NCBI RefSeq assembly: GCF_001613065.1
Contig: NZ_BDBQ01000049.1
Location: forward strand, 1-57,321
Reading direction: 5' to 3'
DNA from: Nocardia miyunensis NBRC 108239
GTDB lineage: Bacteria; Actinomycetota; Actinomycetes; Mycobacteriales; Mycobacteriaceae
DNA: 57,321 bases
In this document: positions 40,521 through 49,021 of the stretch, piece by piece
Layout of the letters: every line of letters begins with the position of its first letter
Position numbering within the stretch: position 1 is the first letter of the stretch
The notes under the pieces: generated by a model
Seen by the model: the letters and a program-made list of their open reading frames with translations, nothing else
Databases searched by the model: none
Told to the model about the DNA's origin: nothing
Program-made: the position numbers and the translations under genes

Positions 40521-42862
40521 AGCGCGGGGCGCTGACGTCGATCCTGTCCACCGAGAACGCGATCCGGGATCTCGCGCTCGCCTCCTATCGGCGGTGGGCC
40601 AACTATGCCCGCAATCTGGTGCTGCCGGTGCTCGGCGCGGCGACGGCCGGGACGATCGCCGAGCAGGTGCAAGACGACAGCGGGCAGCCGGTGATCCCGC
40701 CCGATGTCGCGGCGCTGGTTGCCGCGTATGCGTTGTGGGACAACGAACTCGATGAATCGTTCCTGCCCGGGTTCGGTGCGCTGCTGGACGGCCTGGTGGC
40801 CGCCGCGCTCACCGGCCACGGGCTCACCGAGTTCGAAACGACGGTCGACGGACAGCGGCGCACGGTCACCGCGGAGGAAGCAACTCACCTCGTGCCGCAG
40901 CTGATGAGTTGGCGGGCGTCGTATCTCGCTGCTGTCCGCGACCGCCTCACCGGCATGCCCGCCACCACGCAACGCGAGCTGTCCCGCACGATCGACCAGC
41001 ACGCCGCGCAAGGCGCGACCGTGCGCGAGTTGCGGCAGCTGGCGGCTGAGGAGCTGACGGTGCGGCACGGTTCGCGGTGGGATCGCCGCGCGGACAACGT
41101 GGCTCGCACCGAAGCCACCGGGGCCCGCAACAGCGCGGTGCAGGCGGCAGCCGTGACGGTCCGAACCGTCACGGCGTCCACGCAACAGACAGCGGACAAC
41201 CAGACCGACGAGTCGGGGCAGCCCGGACAGGGCGAGACCGGACAGTCCGCGAACCAGACCAGCCAGTCGGGGCAGCCCGGACAGGCACCCGCCGCGCGGT
41301 CCGGACAGTCCGCTATCCCCGAGTACGAGAAGGTGTGGCTGTCCCTGCACGACGGCCGCACCCGCCCGACCCACGCCGCAGCGAACGGACAACGCGTGCC
41401 GCTCGATGCCCAATTCCGTGTCGGCACAGCGGATCTCGCGTATCCCGGTGACCCGACCGGACCGCCGGGCGAGGTGTGCGGCTGCCGGTGCGCGATCCAC
41501 GTTGTCCGCGTTGGCGATCCGCTGCCGATCCTCGAGAATGGAATCACCGCGTCAGCGGCACCCGAAGGAGTACAGATCATGGCCCGCACATTCGAGGCGT
41601 TGCTCATGCCGACCGGGGTCATCGGCCGCTCCGGCATGTCCATGCTCTCCCCCACCGTCAAACTCGTCGACACCGCGCTCCCCCTCGCCCTGAAGTGGCA
41701 GCGCGAAGACCTGCCCGCACACGACGGCGGACTGACCGTGGGCGCGATCGAGGCCCTGGAGATCCGGGACAACGGCCTGTACGCGACCGGAACCCTGCTG
41801 GACGGCCCAGACACCGAGGATGCGCTACAGCAGATCGCGGCGGGCGTGACCCGACCGTCCGCCGAGCTGGTGGTGCGGGAGGAAACCCTGACCGACGATC
41901 AAGGCACCGTTCTGACCCCGCAGGCCGCCGAAGAGGTGTGGATGGACGGCGGTATGGTCGTGATGCGGATGGATCAGGTCGAGATCGTCGGCGGCACACT
42001 CGTTTCCGTCCCCGAATTCCGCGACACGTCGATCACCGTGTCGGACGCGACGGACAGCGAAGCACCGGACCTCGCGTTGGTGGCCGCTGCGACCACGCGC
42101 CCGGACCTGTTCGACGCCAGCATGTTCGAGGACCCGCGCCTGTCCGAACCGACCCCGATCCACGTCACCCCGGACGGCCGCGTTCTCGGGCATATCGCCG
42201 CGTGGGAGTCGGTGCATCGGGCCGTGCGTGACCGGTGGGGCGGCCCGGTCCACCCGTTCCGCTCCAACAGCGGATACAGCGAGTTCCACCAGTCCAAGGC
42301 GTATCTGGAGCCGGACGGCCAGATCCTGCGCGTCGGCCGCCTCACAGTCGGTGGCGGACACGCCACACCGGGCCGTGGCGTGCAGGCAGCGATAGCGCAC
42401 CACGACGATGTCTCTACATGCTGGGCGTACGTGCGCGCCGGAGAGGACGCACACGGAATCTGGGTCTCCGGCGTCGTCAATCCCCAGGCCGACCCAGCGA
42501 TGGTGAAACAGGCTCTCACCGCGCCGATCTCGGGACACTGGGAACCGGTCGCCGGACATCCGGAACTGATCATCGCCCACTCCGTGAACAACCCCGGATT
42601 CGCGTTCCGCGCCGCGCGGGACCGCGACGGCGACCTCGCGATGGTCGCCAGTTTCGCTCCGCGCCAGTCCATCCCGCCGGTGAGCACGGCGCTGCTAGAG
42701 GACGTGGCGCGCCGCGCGGTCGCCGAATACGCGGAGCAGCAGGCCGGGCAGCAACGAGCAGCAGCCGCCCGCGAACTCGTCACCGCGGCGTCAGGGCGTC
42801 GGCGCCGGGTGTTGGCGGATGCGATCAGGGAATCGGAGGTGCGTCGTGGGGTGCGCGTGTAG
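40517..42862 (+). CDS. MuF-like head morphogenesis protein fused to capsid maturation protease
   Basis: 781 aa from ATG 40517. The N-terminal part (about 1-340) is MuF/F-like: RSGHGSRWDRRADNVARTEA-like core, with RTEATGARNSAVQAAAVTV and the Cys-rich PPGEVCGCRCAIHVVRV end; between them is a low-complexity Gln/Gly/Ser linker with SGQPGQ repeats. From about Met355 (MARTFEALLMPTGVIGRSGM) a second domain resembles phage capsid maturation proteases (DGGLTVGAIEALEIRDNGLY, then HVTPDGRVLGHIAAWESVH). Fusion of the two functions is known in some actinophages. Confidence 0.72.
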   Translation: MKRGALTSILSTENAIRDLALASYRRWANYARNLVLPVLGAATAGTIAEQVQDDSGQPVIPPDVAALVAAYALWDNELDESFLPGFGALLDGLVAAALTGHGLTEFETTVDGQRRTVTAEEATHLVPQLMSWRASYLAAVRDRLTGMPATTQRELSRTIDQHAAQGATVRELRQLAAEELTVRHGSRWDRRADNVARTEATGARNSAVQAAAVTVRTVTASTQQTADNQTDESGQPGQGETGQSANQTSQSGQPGQAPAARSGQSAIPEYEKVWLSLHDGRTRPTHAAANGQRVPLDAQFRVGTADLAYPGDPTGPPGEVCGCRCAIHVVRVGDPLPILENGITASAAPEGVQIMARTFEALLMPTGVIGRSGMSMLSPTVKLVDTALPLALKWQREDLPAHDGGLTVGAIEALEIRDNGLYATGTLLDGPDTEDALQQIAAGVTRPSAELVVREETLTDDQGTVLTPQAAEEVWMDGGMVVMRMDQVEIVGGTLVSVPEFRDTSITVSDATDSEAPDLALVAAATTRPDLFDASMFEDPRLSEPTPIHVTPDGRVLGHIAAWESVHRAVRDRWGGPVHPFRSNSGYSEFHQSKAYLEPDGQILRVGRLTVGGGHATPGRGVQAAIAHHDDVSTCWAYVRAGEDAHGIWVSGVVNPQADPAMVKQALTAPISGHWEPVAGHPELIIAHSVNNPGFAFRAARDRDGDLAMVASFAPRQSIPPVSTALLEDVARRAVAEYAEQQAGQQRAAAARELVTAASGRRRRVLADAIRESEVRRGVRV

Positions 42863-43013
42863 AGGTAGCCGCCCGACCGGGCAGGCCACCCAGTACGAAG
42901 CGGTCGGGATGGATGGGACCCGCTATGGGCCGTTCCTGACGCAACTGGAAGCGAAGATCAAGCTCACCGAAATCGGCGGCGGAGTAGTCAAACCGATTAC
43001 GAAGCCCGCGTAG
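42846..43013 (+). CDS. Small phage protein, MGCxC type
   Basis: 55 aa from GTG 42846, overlapping the previous gene by 17 bp. GCACRGSRPTGQATQYEAVG resembles short proteins found after the protease in many actinophages. No known function. Confidence 0.6.
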   Translation: MGCACRGSRPTGQATQYEAVGMDGTRYGPFLTQLEAKIKLTEIGGGVVKPITKPA

Positions 43014-43086
43014 ATCAACCCAGAGCTGTATCGTGACTCAGACACATCGCCGACACTAATAACGAAAAAGCATAGGGGGCAGGTCG

Positions 43087-43737
43087 GTGGCTCGGTTTAC
43101 GGTGGACAAGGAAGGCACCGCTTCAGACGCGGGAGGTAAGCAAGGTGGCCTCGGCAAGATCGACGAGGGTTTCGAGAAGAGTAGCGATCGGATTGCAGAA
43201 TCTCAGCCGGACAAGAACGGTCGGTCGTGGACTGACATAATATCCCGATGGTCCGCTTATCTCGCTTTTGCGGTATTCTTTTTCGGCGCTGGTAGCTTCA
43301 CTGATTTTAAAGACGCATTTCTACAAAAGAATCATACCGACCAGGCAGCACACCAGCATGACCTGGCAGTCTACTTCACGACTCTCAACAATAAGTGCTC
43401 GTCGGGGCCATTTCCGACCACCGCGTCAGGGCTACGCGGCGAAGCCAAGGAGCAGGACGCTCTCATAAACACATGGCTCAGCATTAACGACGATAAGCTC
43501 AGCAAGACCGAGAAAAACGACATGGGAACCGCGCTTGATCATTTAGTTGACGCCGAACAGAGCCTACTGTCTATGGCTACCGACCTAGACCAGAACAACA
43601 TCGCCTCTTATAATATTCAGCTCGGCGAATACCGCCAAGATATTACAGCAATGAACGCGCTGGTCCGGCCACTCACACCAATTGGGGGAAGTCTTTCCAT
43701 CTGCACTATTCCTCCCTACACCCTGCCCATAGAGTGA
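43087..43737 (+). CDS. AT-richer membrane-anchored accessory protein
   Basis: 216 aa from GTG 43087. One TM about 56-74 (SAYLAFAVFFFGAGSFTDF), a polar outside domain and helical stretches (DHLVDAEQSLLSMATDLDQN). Codon use is visibly more AT-rich than in the flanking structural genes (ATA, TTT, AAT are frequent), pointing to recent acquisition. Possible superinfection-exclusion or other cargo protein. Confidence 0.6.
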   Translation: MARFTVDKEGTASDAGGKQGGLGKIDEGFEKSSDRIAESQPDKNGRSWTDIISRWSAYLAFAVFFFGAGSFTDFKDAFLQKNHTDQAAHQHDLAVYFTTLNNKCSSGPFPTTASGLRGEAKEQDALINTWLSINDDKLSKTEKNDMGTALDHLVDAEQSLLSMATDLDQNNIASYNIQLGEYRQDITAMNALVRPLTPIGGSLSICTIPPYTLPIE

Positions 43738-43828
43738 TTTGTGCATAAAGGAGGATCTCAGTCGAGAATAGCACTATTGAAACGTGCGCCCGGCCGTGCC
43801 ACGAACCGGGCGTCAACGTAATCGAAAA

Positions 43829-45265
43829 TCAGGCGAGATACTTGTCGATCCAGCCCAGGCCGCCACGGTCCAGCCGGTGCATCGCCCGCGTCACCGACAC
43901 GTACGCCAGCATGGCATCCGAGTCCGGGACAGTCTCCCACTCGCCATCGTCCCCGCGCTCTGGTTCGGGGAAGTCGTCCGCGATCTTCACCGCCGACCAC
44001 TCACGGCCCTTGCTCTTGTGCGCGGTGGACACCACCACATCGGCGCGGCGTTCGTCGCTGAGCGAGTCCGCCGCCGCAATGATCGCGTCGACGCCGTGCG
44101 TGTCGATCAAGTCCACCAACGGTTTCAGGTCGCGCCCGGCCGCTTCGTCGGCGAATTCCTGTACCTCACCCCAGGATCCGAACACCCACAGTTCCGGGTG
44201 GCTGGTGCGGCGGCCGTCCTTCAGATCCCGCGCCGCTTCGGCGAGCCGTTTGATCGCGGCACCGCCACCGACCAGAGCGACCCGGATATCGGCGGCCAGG
44301 AGTTTCATCACCTGCCCCATCGCTTCGGCGTTGGTGCGGCACAGGATCGCGCCCGGCCGGTCCAACCGGGTGATCTCCGATGCGAGTTGCGGGTTACCGG
44401 TCAGGCGCAGCGGTGTGGACAGCAGGGACAGCCACTTGTTCGCCTCCTCGGCGATCTTCGGGCCGAACCGCCACGACTGGCTGAGGTACAGGTGCCGGTC
44501 GGCGGGCCACGTGTCCAGGGCATCGACCGCGCCACGCCACGCGTACAGCTGCTGCGCCGAATCACCCACAGCGATCTGCTGCGCGTGGTCCTGGTCCTGG
44601 ACCAGCTGGGCGACAAGCGGGTTCGAGTCCTGGCACTCGTCCAGCATCACCACTTCGGCGGCCAACTCCGGTTTCCGCAGTGCCCAAATCTTGAGGTAGT
44701 GGTCGTGCTCGAAACGGAGCTTGCCGTGGATGCCGAGGATGTCACCCCATGCTTTCTGCGCCAACGGCAGAACCACGCGCTGAATCGCAATGTGGTCGTC
44801 CACCGACATGCCGGTCTGGCGCGGCACGTGATGGATACCGATCTGGTCGTCCGCCGAGTAGCAGAACCGCTGCACCGCCTCCAACGCAATCCGGGCCTGC
44901 TGCGCCGGGGCAACCCGCACCGCGCCCAAGTCCAACCACGAACGGATGCCGAGGAGTTCGGCGGCACGCTTGGCGGGCTGGCGCGGCCCGTTGAGCCGGT
45001 GCCGGTAGTTGCGGCCCACGGCGGCCATGGCGAGCCCGTGAGCTGTCTTGCACAGCACGTTGTCTGGGAACGATGCGGCAGCCTCATCGGCAATCGCCCG
45101 GTTGTACGCGATATAGATGGTCTTCTTACCGCCGGTCGCGGCGGCCACCATCTTCAGGGTGCTGGTCTTGCCGGTGCCTGCGCCCGCCTGAACGACGAGC
45201 GAATGACCTTCCACCGCAGCGTCGATGATCGCGGCCTGCTCGGGAGTGGGTGCGTAGCTGGGCAT
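43829..45265 (-). CDS. UvrD/Rep-like SF1 helicase
   Basis: 478 aa, minus strand inside the late region. Walker A AGAGTGKTS (27-35), motif Ia IYIAYNRAIADEA, motif II VVMLDECQD, motif III GDSAQQLYAWRGA, motif IV SQSWRFG, motif V VSTAHKSKGREWS, motif VI YVSVTRAMHR. It lacks the long 1B/2B inserts of full UvrD. Expressed from its own operator cassette, so it belongs with the small leader genes rather than the late operon. May serve replication or defence. Confidence 0.9.
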   Translation of the reverse strand: MPSYAPTPEQAAIIDAAVEGHSLVVQAGAGTGKTSTLKMVAAATGGKKTIYIAYNRAIADEAAASFPDNVLCKTAHGLAMAAVGRNYRHRLNGPRQPAKRAAELLGIRSWLDLGAVRVAPAQQARIALEAVQRFCYSADDQIGIHHVPRQTGMSVDDHIAIQRVVLPLAQKAWGDILGIHGKLRFEHDHYLKIWALRKPELAAEVVMLDECQDSNPLVAQLVQDQDHAQQIAVGDSAQQLYAWRGAVDALDTWPADRHLYLSQSWRFGPKIAEEANKWLSLLSTPLRLTGNPQLASEITRLDRPGAILCRTNAEAMGQVMKLLAADIRVALVGGGAAIKRLAEAARDLKDGRRTSHPELWVFGSWGEVQEFADEAAGRDLKPLVDLIDTHGVDAIIAAADSLSDERRADVVVSTAHKSKGREWSAVKIADDFPEPERGDDGEWETVPDSDAMLAYVSVTRAMHRLDRGGLGWIDKYLA

Positions 45266-45266
45266 T

Positions 45267-45342
45267 CCGGTTCCTTCCGGGTGCGTGACGGCTTATTCCG
45301 TCGAACATCCACAACAATACACACAATGATGTGTATCGTCAA
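45267..45342 (-). promoter_or_regulatory. Promoter-operator-leader cassette (copy 13, minus strand)
   Basis: On the minus strand: -35 TTGACG (45342-45337), 17-bp spacer, -10 TATTGT (45319-45314). Operator ATACACA-TCATTG-TGTGTAT (45336-45317), perfect 7-6-7. Hairpin I GACGG-AATAAG-CCGTC (45302-45287); hairpin II CCGG-AAGGAA-CCGG (45280-45267); ATG 45265. Confidence 0.88.
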
Positions 45343-45384
45343 GATAGGGTATCCCCCGCGAAAACTATTGCGGGGGAACCAGAT

Positions 45385-45924
45385 TCAGCGCTTGAAAGTA
45401 GAGAAATCGCCCTGCCAGATCACCGAACCCGCGGTGACCACCGCCGGGGTCAGCTCCGCTTTGCTCACCTTGTAGGCGTGTTTCACCGTCTGGCGCGACC
45501 CGGGCGGGATGGATCCCTGGACACCGGCGCCGTACCCCTCCGACAGTGAGGTGATCGTCTCGGCGGGCGTTCCGGCCGGGCCGTAGACGACACTCGGCGT
45601 CGACCAGTTGTAGCCCTCCCACACTGCGCCGGTGGTGTTGACGACCTGGAAGGTGATCACCGTGCCCGGCCCGTACCGGGTGTTCGCGTCGTCCACGGCC
45701 AAGATCGACGCTTCCAGCCCGGACCGGGATTTGCCGGTGTCCATCGGCGCGTACACCCCTGGTGCGCTGCTGGTGGTCGAGGCGACCGGCTGCGCCTGGG
45801 ATTGGGTGGCGCTGGGCAGGATCGGTGTCGATTGGGCCGCCGGGCGGTCGTTGCTGCTGCACGCTGCGAGGCCGACCGCGACCACAGCGGCAGCGACGAC
45901 AGCGATTGAACGAGCTACTCTCAC
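45385..45924 (-). CDS. Putative lipoprotein, DUF4352-like
   Basis: 179 aa. Lipoprotein signal peptide with lipobox GLAAC (Cys22), a Ser/Thr/Pro/Gln linker, then an Ig-like domain (FQVVNTTGAVWEGYNWSTPS, then GSIPPGSRQTVKHAYKVSK) of the DUF4352/telokin-like type. Displayed on the lysogen surface if expressed, so it could act as a receptor blocker or conversion factor. Confidence 0.7.
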   Translation of the reverse strand: MRVARSIAVVAAAVVAVGLAACSSNDRPAAQSTPILPSATQSQAQPVASTTSSAPGVYAPMDTGKSRSGLEASILAVDDANTRYGPGTVITFQVVNTTGAVWEGYNWSTPSVVYGPAGTPAETITSLSEGYGAGVQGSIPPGSRQTVKHAYKVSKAELTPAVVTAGSVIWQGDFSTFKR

Positions 45925-46030
45925 GGACGTTTCCGCTCTGCATGGGCGGGGTACCCCTTAGTCCCCCACCGGTACAGGTGTGGATCGTACGGCGCGTGCA
46001 CCCCCGGTCTATAGCTTTCCCGCCAGATAC

Positions 46031-46096
46031 GGGGTATGGCTTCGGGCCTCCCGGCATCAGACCTTCGGGGTATGGCTGCGGGCCTCCCGGCATTGA
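46031..46096. repeat. 36-bp tandem repeat upstream of the capsid gene
   Basis: Unit 1 begins GGGGTATGGCTTCGGGCCTC at 46031 and unit 2 GGGGTATGGCTGCGGGCCTC at 46067, nearly identical over about 30 bp, ending CCCGGCAT. Both lie in the leader before the capsid ATG at 46122. Confidence 0.7.
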
Positions 46097-46121
46097 CCCA
46101 TGTCATCTGGGAGGAACCCCA

Positions 46122-48173
46122 ATGGAATTCGAGATGCCCGAGGATCTGACCGGGCTGTCCCTCGCCGAGCTGCGCGACCTGCTGGCCAAGGCTGAGGCCG
46201 CGTTCGACGCACTGACCGCCGGTGTCACCGAGGACGGCGCGACCGTCTCCGCCGCTGCTGTCGAGCAGATGCGGGACCTGAACTCGGCTGCTGATGCGAT
46301 CAATACCCGCATCGGTGAGGTGGAGGCCGAGGACCAGGCCCGCGCGGATGAGGCTCGCGCGCTGATCCAGGCCCGTACCGAACGCGGCCAGACCGTCACC
46401 GAGCCCGAGGACACCGACACCGGTGAGGACGAGGGCCAGGAGGACAACGACACTGGCGACGCCGGTGACGTGGTGGCCGAAGCGGAGCAGGTTACGGCCG
46501 ACGCCGCACAGGAGGCCCTCACCGCGTCGAATCGTCCTGCGGCGCGGTCGTTCCGCGGCCTGGGTGCGCGGCGCGGCAACAACAACGCTGGCGTGCCTCC
46601 GGCTGAGCAGGTCGGGTTCCGGATGCGTTCGCAGATCCCGGCGTTCAAGGACGGCGTGGTCGGGTTCAAGGAGATCGCCGCGTCGATCGACGCGATGGCG
46701 GTCGGTTCGCGTGTCCATGCCAACCGGGCACCGCACCGCAAGCGCGGCACCATGGTTCCGCTGTCACTGGCCACGATCGACCGCGGTTTCGGCCCCACTC
46801 ACCAGTTCGATCCCCAGAGCCGCGAAGAGATGAAGGCGGCCATGGATCAGCTGGTCGCACAGACCGAATGGCGGCCGAGCCAGTTCACCGACAAGGGTGC
46901 GCTGGTGGCGTCCGGCGGTCACTGCGCGGTTCCCGAGACGATCTACACGTTCTGCGACGTCACCCCCGCGTCCGGTCTGCTGACGCTCCCGGCCGCGAAC
47001 TTCGGCCCGCGCGGCGGCCAGCGCCGCCCGGTCGACCCGGATTTCACGGAGCTGTACAACACGCTCCCGTTCCGGTTCACCGAGGAAGAACTCACCGCCG
47101 TCGACAGCAACGGCGACCCGGTGGTCACCAAACCGTGCATCGAGATCCCGTGCACGGACTGGGAGGAAATCTACGTCGAAGCGATCGGCCTGTGCGTCAC
47201 CGCTGGCATTCTGCAGAAGCGTGGTTTCCCCGAGGAGATCGAGCGGTTCCTGGCCGAGGTCACCAAGGCGCACCTGATCAAGGTGTCGCTGTGGTCGATC
47301 CTGGATATGGTCGCGGTCAGCACCCCGTACACCATCCCGGCGGCTGGCGGCATCGGTGCGGCCGGGGCGTTCCTGTCCGGTCTCGCGTTGCGCGCCACCC
47401 TGATCCGCCAGCAGGAACGCCTCCCCAGTGACGCCATCATCGAGGGCGTGTGCCCGGCGTACGCGCTCGAGGTCGCCAAGGCCGACATGGGTTTCCAGCA
47501 GGGCCTGGACGTCAAGGGCGTGACCGATGCCCAGATCGATAGCTGGCTCGCCAGCAACAACATTCGGATGCAGTGGGTTCAGCACTGGCAGGCACTTCCC
47601 ACCGCGGCCGTGCGGTGGCCCGACCACGTGTCCGCGCTGCTGTATCCGGCCGGCGCTTTCGTCCAGCACCTCGAGAACGTCATCGAGGTCGGCGCGCTCT
47701 ACGACAAGGCGCAGTTGCAGAAGAACCGCTACACCGAGCTGTTCACCGAGGACGAATACAAGGTCGACAAGCGGTGCCGGGTGTCCGAGCTGGTGACCGT
47801 TTCGCTGAACGCGTCGGGTTCGGTGGGTGCGCGGGAGCAGATCACCGTGGCCAGCATGACGAACGAAGTCCAGACGATCACCATCTCCGGTTCGCCGACT
47901 GGTGGCACCTGGACCGCGACGTTCAAGGGCGACACCACGTACCCGATCGCGTACAACGCGACCCCGGCGAAGGTGGCAACCGAGCTGGCGGGCCTGAAGA
48001 CGATCGGCATGGGCAACGTGGCCGTGTCCGGCTCGGCGGGGGCGTGGGCGGTGACGTTCCAGGGTCTGTTGGGTGCCACCAACGTTCCGGCGATGACCGT
48101 TACCGGCAGCCTGTCCGGCGGCACGACTCCGTCGATCGCGGTCGCTCAGACCACGGCGGGCGCGCCGAACTGA
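46122..48173 (+). CDS. Major capsid protein with N-terminal scaffold-like and C-terminal display domains
   Basis: 683 aa from ATG 46122 after GGAGGAACCCC. The N-terminal about 150 residues are acidic and helical like a delta/scaffold domain (LAELRDLLAKAEAAFDALTA, then EDTDTGEDEGQEDNDTGDAG). The central HK97-type shell contains TDKGALVASGGHCAVPETIY and ILQKRGFPEEIERFLAEVTK. The last about 102 residues (from VQTITISGSPTGG) form a separate domain shared with the tail protein at 50430. Confidence 0.85.
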   Translation: MEFEMPEDLTGLSLAELRDLLAKAEAAFDALTAGVTEDGATVSAAAVEQMRDLNSAADAINTRIGEVEAEDQARADEARALIQARTERGQTVTEPEDTDTGEDEGQEDNDTGDAGDVVAEAEQVTADAAQEALTASNRPAARSFRGLGARRGNNNAGVPPAEQVGFRMRSQIPAFKDGVVGFKEIAASIDAMAVGSRVHANRAPHRKRGTMVPLSLATIDRGFGPTHQFDPQSREEMKAAMDQLVAQTEWRPSQFTDKGALVASGGHCAVPETIYTFCDVTPASGLLTLPAANFGPRGGQRRPVDPDFTELYNTLPFRFTEEELTAVDSNGDPVVTKPCIEIPCTDWEEIYVEAIGLCVTAGILQKRGFPEEIERFLAEVTKAHLIKVSLWSILDMVAVSTPYTIPAAGGIGAAGAFLSGLALRATLIRQQERLPSDAIIEGVCPAYALEVAKADMGFQQGLDVKGVTDAQIDSWLASNNIRMQWVQHWQALPTAAVRWPDHVSALLYPAGAFVQHLENVIEVGALYDKAQLQKNRYTELFTEDEYKVDKRCRVSELVTVSLNASGSVGAREQITVASMTNEVQTITISGSPTGGTWTATFKGDTTYPIAYNATPAKVATELAGLKTIGMGNVAVSGSAGAWAVTFQGLLGATNVPAMTVTGSLSGGTTPSIAVAQTTAGAPN

Positions 48174-48182
48174 TCTCCGGTT

Positions 48183-48232
48183 CGGGGCGGGTGAGTAGTC
48201 CCTGTTGGTGGCTGCCCAGCTCACCCGCCCCG
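48183..48232 (+). terminator. Long GC hairpin after the capsid gene
   Basis: Perfect 13-bp stem CGGGGCGGGTGAG / CTCACCCGCCCCG with a 24-nt loop. May reduce readthrough into the next gene so capsid is made in excess. Confidence 0.65.
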
Positions 48233-48277
48233 GCCGGGTTTTTCCCTTCCAGCGCAATCACTTTCATCGGAGGAAGC

Positions 48278-49018
48278 ATGGCCGAGGTGTACACCCCGCC
48301 ACTGGCGAACCCGCTCGGCGGCGGCCTGTACGGCGCGGCCACCCTCACCGACGCCGGAGACCCGTCACGACTCGCTCAGGGCATCGTCGTGGACACGTGG
48401 AACTGTGGCCCGTCGTGGATTTGGCCGATCGACTGTGACGCCGAGATCCCGGCCCCGTCGCCGAAAGGCGCAGAGCCGCGCAACGACTGGCTGTCGCACG
48501 AATTCACTGGCGATGTCATCGGCGCCGACGATGAGTGCTCCGCGCTGGTCTCGCAGGATGAGGCGGCCGGGCGGGCGCAACAGCTGTTGCGGATCCAGGA
48601 ACGCGTCCAGGTCGAAACACAGCTGGTATCACGGCTACTCACCGCGGCCGGTACCCCGGAAACGGTGACCGGTCTGGTGGCGGCCGTGGGCGCGCTCGAG
48701 GAGTCCATGGCGCTGTTCGGGTTTCCGGGTGTCATCCATGCTGCGCCGCACGTGGCCGCCGCGTTGCAGGCCGCGCAGCTGGTCACTCGCTCGGGTGCGT
48801 ATCTGCTGTCCCCGATGGGGCACCGGTACGCGTTCGGCACCGGCTATTCGGGTCTGGACGACACCTTGGTCGGCACTGGCCCGGTCGCGGTGTTCCAGGG
48901 GCCGGTGGGGATGACCCACGGCCCGGATTACCCCACCAATCAACGGCTCTCGGTCGCTGAGCGTGAAGTGCTCGTGGCATGGGAGTGCTTCACCCTCGCA
49001 GTCACGATCGGAGCATAG
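48278..49018 (+). CDS. Phage structural hypothetical protein
   Basis: 246 aa, ATG after GGAGGAAGC. LANPLGGGLYGAATLTDAGD and a later SPMGHRYAFGTGYSGLDDTL resemble proteins that follow the capsid gene in Rhodococcus and Gordonia phages and may be virion proteins. No defined domain. Confidence 0.6.
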   Translation: MAEVYTPPLANPLGGGLYGAATLTDAGDPSRLAQGIVVDTWNCGPSWIWPIDCDAEIPAPSPKGAEPRNDWLSHEFTGDVIGADDECSALVSQDEAAGRAQQLLRIQERVQVETQLVSRLLTAAGTPETVTGLVAAVGALEESMALFGFPGVIHAAPHVAAALQAAQLVTRSGAYLLSPMGHRYAFGTGYSGLDDTLVGTGPVAVFQGPVGMTHGPDYPTNQRLSVAEREVLVAWECFTLAVTIGA

Positions 49019-49021
49019 GCA

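Noticed and set aside
43784..45475. A 563-aa plus-strand frame
   Set aside because: Exact antisense of the helicase, which has all SF1 motifs and its own promoter.
46764..48257. A 497-aa minus-strand frame
   Set aside because: Antisense of the capsid gene; Arg-rich without domain signs.
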